In this document: positions 59,981-64,000 of the stretch, in pieces
How the letters are laid out: each line of letters begins with the position of its first letter
How positions within the stretch are numbered: the stretch's first letter is position 1
Assembly (NCBI GenBank): GCA_907163375.1
Contig: CAJQUW010004418.1
Span: 62,001 to 126,000, forward strand
From: Prostheceraeus crozeri
Taxonomy: Eukaryota; Platyhelminthes; Polycladida; Euryleptidae
Reading direction: 5' to 3'
DNA: 64,000 nucleotides
Notes under the pieces: model-generated
The model's input: the letters and a program-made list of their open reading frames with translations, nothing else
Told to the model about the DNA's origin: nothing
The model's database searches: none
Made by a program: the position numbers and the translations under genes

Positions 59981-60107
59981 GGCTCGTAGCTCAGTTGGCA
60001 AGAGCACAGGTCTAGTTAACGTTGGTCGTAGGTTCGAATCCTACCAGCCGCACATCTTTGCATGGCAATTTGATCTATCGTTTATTTAATTTCATTGTTG
60101 TTAATTG
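59981..60107 (+). repeat. SINE family C copy with tRNA-Thr-like head
   Basis: GTGGCT at the start can pair with AGCCGC at 60046-60051. A box TAGCTCAGTTGG and B box GGTTCGAATCC are intact. The anticodon loop CTAGTTA places AGT (Thr) at the anticodon, but the anticodon stem no longer pairs. A non-tRNA tail follows and is shared with 59735-59811, which argues for a SINE or a duplicated tRNA pseudogene. Confidence 0.7.
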
Positions 60108-60818
60108 TTCTTATTAACACTGTTTTTAAACAAAATCCATCCCGAATTTCATGAAGAATCTCATGCATGAATAGGAAATTCATGCGCACTGTGGCAACAA
60201 AATATCTGGGTAATTAGAAATATATCTATGCATCAGTCATCTTCATACTTCGAAGATTCAGATATTGAAAGTTAGTTATTTCTTATGGAATCATTCATTT
60301 TCTAAACCAAATTTATATACATTTCGTTATGAAATAAATGATGGAGGCGCATGGATCGTTGAGAATGCGTCGCATCAAGCAATTTTCGTTTCATCTGCGC
60401 ATACTGAATAATTAGACGGTCAATGTAGACATCGGTATTTTATGGAGAACATGCTTAAGTACAAAGTTGTTCAGGTTACCGCAGTGCGATCACATGATTA
60501 CACACAGTTTCTGAGTGACTTTGAATTGTAAAACTGAACCCTATCATGACGAAATCCTTTATGTTAATATGATGACCGTTATTTGCTTCTTTTCGTCGAT
60601 CGTCTCGTTCGTTCAACGACAAATTGTGAAGTGTGTTGTTTCACATCTCCAGGCATCGGGCAGTATGCAGAAGATTTTCAATAGCCATAAAATCCGTGGT
60701 GCTTTTCCGATTCACTCAAAATAACTCGATGATCCCATAAAGTGCCGATTTTGGAGCGTCGGAACTGAGAACCGATGTCCTCTTGATGTAATACTGAAGA
60801 ATTGGCACAAAAGTTATC
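60108..60818. other. no gene recognised
   Basis: AT-rich non-coding sequence. The ORF at 60515-60724 has no support. Confidence 0.4.
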
Positions 60819-61708
60819 TTTTCGGCCGTAAGCAGACATTCACGCTTAGTTTGCCATCATTCATAACTACCTCGTAGACCAGAAGGTCCACCATTTTCAG
60901 ATTTCTGGCAATTTTAATGTGCAACTACAGCTTTAGCAGCAGGCATTCAGTTGATCATCTAATGATGCCTGACTTTAATTTTGGTCAGTCTCAACTATTG
61001 TGACCGCATAAAGCAAGTTTTTTATTTTTGGTCAGGTCGTTTGAGGTAAGAAGGCAGAACTGCTTGCAGAAATTTGTCATGAATTGATTTAGGTCGGTGC
61101 GCATCGTTATTAATATGTCGATATCATTATTATATGAAGTTTAAAATGTCGATATGGGAACTACATTTTTCCTCTTTGCTTTGAGAGCATCTCATTAAAA
61201 TTTCAAATCATTGGTGAACGTCTTCGAAAATTTGTTTGAGACCGGATGACTAAGAACACTTGAATAACATCGAACGTGGCATTGCAATGGTCTATATGGC
61301 TTAAGTAAACACAAAATGCAAAAAAAAACACTCAATGCTCTCAAATAGCAAAGAGGAAAAATGCAGTGCCCATATCGACATTTTAAACTGCATATAATAA
61401 TGATATCGACATATTAATAACGATGCGCACCGACCTAAATCAATTCATGGCAAATTTCTGCAAGCAGTTCTGCCTTCTTACCTCAAACGACCTGACCAAA
61501 AATAAAAAACTTGCTTTATGCGGTCACAATAGTTGAGACTGACCAAAACTAAAGTCAGGCATCATTAGATGATCAACTGAATGCCTGCTGCTAAAGCTGT
61601 AGTTGCACATTAAAATTGCCAGAAATCTGAAAATGGTGGACCTTCTGGTCTACGAGGTAGTTATGAATGATGGCAAACTAAGCGTGAATGTCTGCTTATG
61701 GCCGAAAA
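60819..61708. repeat. 890-bp near-perfect palindrome (foldback element)
   Basis: Arms of about 370 bp (60819-61190 and 61333-61708) are inverted copies differing at only a few percent of sites, around a spacer of about 140 bp. Ends begin TTTTCGGCC. No ORF. It is a foldback-type element or a recent inverted duplication. Confidence 0.88.
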
Positions 61709-62223
61709 AATATAGACAAGTGTTCAATGGTTTCTATTTTCGCTTTTTCAAACAAATAAAATCGAAATAAATGGAACGGAGAAAGGAAATGGATTCTAAC
61801 GTGGGCTTCTAACCCGTACCTGGGTAATAGGTTGAAATGAGCAAAATCCGCAAAAACTGAAGCTATTTGCGAACTATGCAAGGACTAATTAGTGAGTCCC
61901 ATTACATAGGAAGTCATGATTGGAAAATTGTATTTTTGTAATCCAGCAAGTTGAGTCCTCAACAATCAGAGAATTACAGATCTCATGTGCTGGTCCTGAA
62001 TTGACAGATGCGACATGTCTATCCTCGCAGTTATTACTGCATTGTACTGAAGAGTACATTAGAGAAATAAGTGCTTGCGGGGAATACTGAATAACATTTC
62101 AAATTCATAGATTATCTGTAAATCTATACGGAGGCCTGTATATGATACAGGAAACCATATTTATGTATATCATTTCATACAGTCTTCATTTTTATTAGCA
62201 CTTCTTAATCATTTTATACAGTT
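61709..62223. other. no gene recognised
   Basis: AT-rich non-coding sequence. Confidence 0.4.
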
Positions 62224-62790
62224 GTAAAGCATTGCAACTTCGATGACATGCTGGATTCCGGTGGTGGAACGAAGCAGCTGTGACTGCGCGAATTCAATTG
62301 GACTGAAAGAAATTCCGTAAGCGATCGCCTATCCGGACCAGTCGTGCTACTCCATACTGGATAAAGGGAAAGATTTGCGGCTCATGCGTCACAGCCTGCG
62401 TGCATGACAGCTGTAGAGAAGAAGAGAATGTATGTAGCAGACAAGAGGATGATCAGATGGATGTGTGGAGCGTCTTTCGAAGGTAGAGTGACCAGCAAAA
62501 ACCTTCTGTCGCGCCTGAACCTGCAGTCGATCGATGAGGCTAGGAGGTTGTGCAGATAGCGATGATGCGGCCATGTGGTGCGCGGAAGGATGACAGCCAT
62601 TGGGTGAAGAATTCATGGAAGATGAAAATTCAGCGGACCAATACCAAGAGGCCGCCCAAAGAGGACCTGGGAAGAAACAGTGTCCGCAGACAGTCGGCAA
62701 TTGGGCCTCAAAGAAGCCGTCGCCCTCCGCTGGAATAGCTGGAGGCATTCCAAGAAGAATCATCGTCCAAACCAACGGAGGTGGAGAAAA
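62224..62790 (+). pseudogene. LINE reverse transcriptase 3' end, broken
   Basis: In order, split across frames: VKHCNFDDMLDSGGGTKQL, WKKFRKRSPI.TSR-like residues, GKICGSCVTACM, then AVEKKRMYVADKRMIRWMCG and SLNLLSRL-type region NLLSRLNLQSIDEARR, then CGHVVR, KDDSHWVKNSWKMKI and an RPPKEDLG.N-like tail. This follows the C-terminus of LINE polyproteins (LG.ML..GGG, W.KFR.L.P.L.SR, GRVY.SCVR..ML, MIRWMCG, GHV.R.DD.WVK, RGRPKKTW). At least two frame changes and one stop interrupt it. It is a 5'-truncated old copy. Confidence 0.85.
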
Positions 62791-63383
62791 AGACGTTATA
62801 CGGATAAAATTAAGTAACGTTATTAATCTACATATTTGATCAAAACATATGAAACACATTAATTGAAAATTCAACAGGCCTACTAACATCGGCAGAACAT
62901 ATTTTCAACTGTCAACAACTGGACATATTGCAAAGAAAACAAACTTGATGATCCCATAAGACCATGCAGATTAAGTTTGATTACACCCTTCATAATCCGG
63001 GGTTTGTTGTGATTGAGATCCTGTAGCGAACTAATCTGATTTCAATTGACGCACTTGCCCGATTACAGAGATCTTGAGGCAACTTCAAAATTTGACTGGA
63101 CAATCAAAGTAGACGAAACTTTCCTTGGAATGGATTGCGAATCCAATTACGACGATTGAAAAGCGTGCACATGCTCCTAGGCTAGTCGGAGAGGATATAT
63201 TCAATTATGAGAAATCTTCTTCAATAACTTCAATTTGTTGTGGAAACTCTCTTACCTTATCCTATCATATTACCTCATTCTCTACACATGGAATTGTCGA
63301 CTGGGTCTTAGCACACCATTCTTTTGGTTGAATTTCTAAATATCTAAAGAAAGTGACAGCGATTAAGTCAATAAAAGACACCA
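62791..63383. other. no gene recognised
   Basis: AT-rich non-coding sequence. Confidence 0.4.
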
Positions 63384-63484
63384 ACACCCCTGATTCCCCG
63401 ACAGCACTCGCCTGAACAAGGAATCGAACCGAAGTCCGCGGTGGAGACGAGCTCGCACCTTCTTCACTAGGCCGCGCTGACGGT
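63384..63484 (-). repeat. SINE family B copy
   Basis: The minus strand reads GCGCGGCCTAGTGAAGAAGG (A-box-like), GTGCGAGCTC, GGTTCGATTCC (B box) and GTCGGGGAATCAGGGGTG. It aligns with 15299-15425. It is tRNA-derived by its Pol III boxes. The overlapping 110-codon minus ORF is a chance frame. Confidence 0.65.
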
Positions 63485-63825
63485 ACTTAAATATTCTTAA
63501 TAGGACATTTTTAAGAAAACCTATCCTGATGAATACTGTGAGAAGCATGAAAAGCACACACAGCATGGTTGCATTGGCGTCAACTTCACCAACTCTGAAC
63601 ACTCGGAAGACAATGTATCTTTCTGAATAACTGACATCGATTTCGGCAGTCATTGATTTGGCACCAAGGGACATTATCGATAATTTTATTGCCAATTTTG
63701 ACCGATATGCTCGATATGCTCATCCAGCATCATGAACAGAAATGTCTCAGCACATAGACCTGCATACCATGAAACTTGATCGTATTGATCAATTATTGAT
63801 ATGATGACAGCTATGTTTTGAGGGC

Positions 63826-63877
63826 GTCAATGGCAAATTAGAGGGCCGCGTTAGCGGCCCGACAATTTGCCATTGAC
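63826..63877. repeat. capped hairpin with GC-rich inner stem
   Basis: Perfect 14-bp arms GTCAATGGCAAATT, an AGA/GAC unpaired pair of triplets, a perfect 7-bp inner stem GGGCCGC/GCGGCCC and loop GTTA. The two-tier design recalls hairpins at 20119 and 38038, but the cap sequence is different. Confidence 0.85.
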
Positions 63878-64000
63878 CGAAAAAACGAAAAAGAAAGATA
63901 ATCATTTGCCTCATGTTGCGAATGCGAAATGGTTTCATTTCCAGGCCATGAATTTCCGGATTTTTTTAATGATCAATTATTGACTATCACCAATGTAGTG

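Noticed and set aside
59981-60056. Functional tRNA-Thr(AGT)
   Set aside because: The anticodon stem is unpaired and the 5' acceptor has an extra base. The repeated tail points to a SINE or pseudogene.
62389-62889. 166-codon minus ORF
   Set aside because: It is the antisense shadow of a LINE 3' end that matches well on the plus strand.
63363-63695. 110-codon minus ORF with a hydrophobic stretch as an upstream CAT exon
   Set aside because: It lacks any CAT motif and half of it is a SINE.

Overview
The window is eukaryotic, AT-rich and gene-poor. It has spliced exons, large introns and a dense, varied transposon load, and both protein-coding genes are animal families. It looks like a metazoan, probably an invertebrate with a large repeat-rich genome. 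I do not name a species.

Two host genes are supported. The first is a cationic amino acid transporter (SLC7 CAT family) on the minus strand. Six exons spliced at GT/AG junctions run from 56477 down to 8316 in unbroken reading phase, and a seventh candidate lies at 4864-4974. Both ends of the gene lie outside the window or were not found. Its introns are about 1.2 to 16.7 kb long and full of mobile elements. The second gene is a complete single-exon actin on the plus strand (13352-14485). It lies inside the 9.5-kb CAT intron and has its own TATA box and two perfect CArG boxes.

Layout: 1-8 kb holds a SINE copy, a 664-bp inverted-repeat element and a possible CAT exon. 8.3-11 kb holds a CAT exon and two Penelope-like composites, each with outward-facing hammerhead ribozymes at both ends. 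13-17 kb holds the actin gene, a foldback element, a tRNA-derived SINE and a 760-bp tract that is almost pure C. 18-23 kb holds a CAT exon, a capped hairpin, a hAT element with a perfect 8-bp target duplication and another MITE. 28-32 kb holds the largest CAT exon and a mariner nested in a foldback element. 34-41 kb holds LINE fragments, a Crypton recombinase fragment, SINE copies and two CAT exons. 42.3-50.6 kb appears to be one 8.3-kb DNA transposon with terminal inverted repeats, CCCGAT-rich subterminal arrays, two unusual ORFs (one BEN-like) and a 1.7-kb minisatellite. 50.7-51.7 kb holds two hammerhead-like motifs with the same altered core. 56.3 kb holds the most upstream CAT exon seen. 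58-64 kb holds hairpins, tRNA-derived repeats, an 890-bp palindrome and a LINE 3' end.

The most unusual items are the hammerhead-like pair with a shared non-canonical core, the 8.3-kb transposon, and a pair of hairpins whose GC-rich caps match and covary although their arms are unrelated. All calls come from reading the sequence. No database search or folding program was run.
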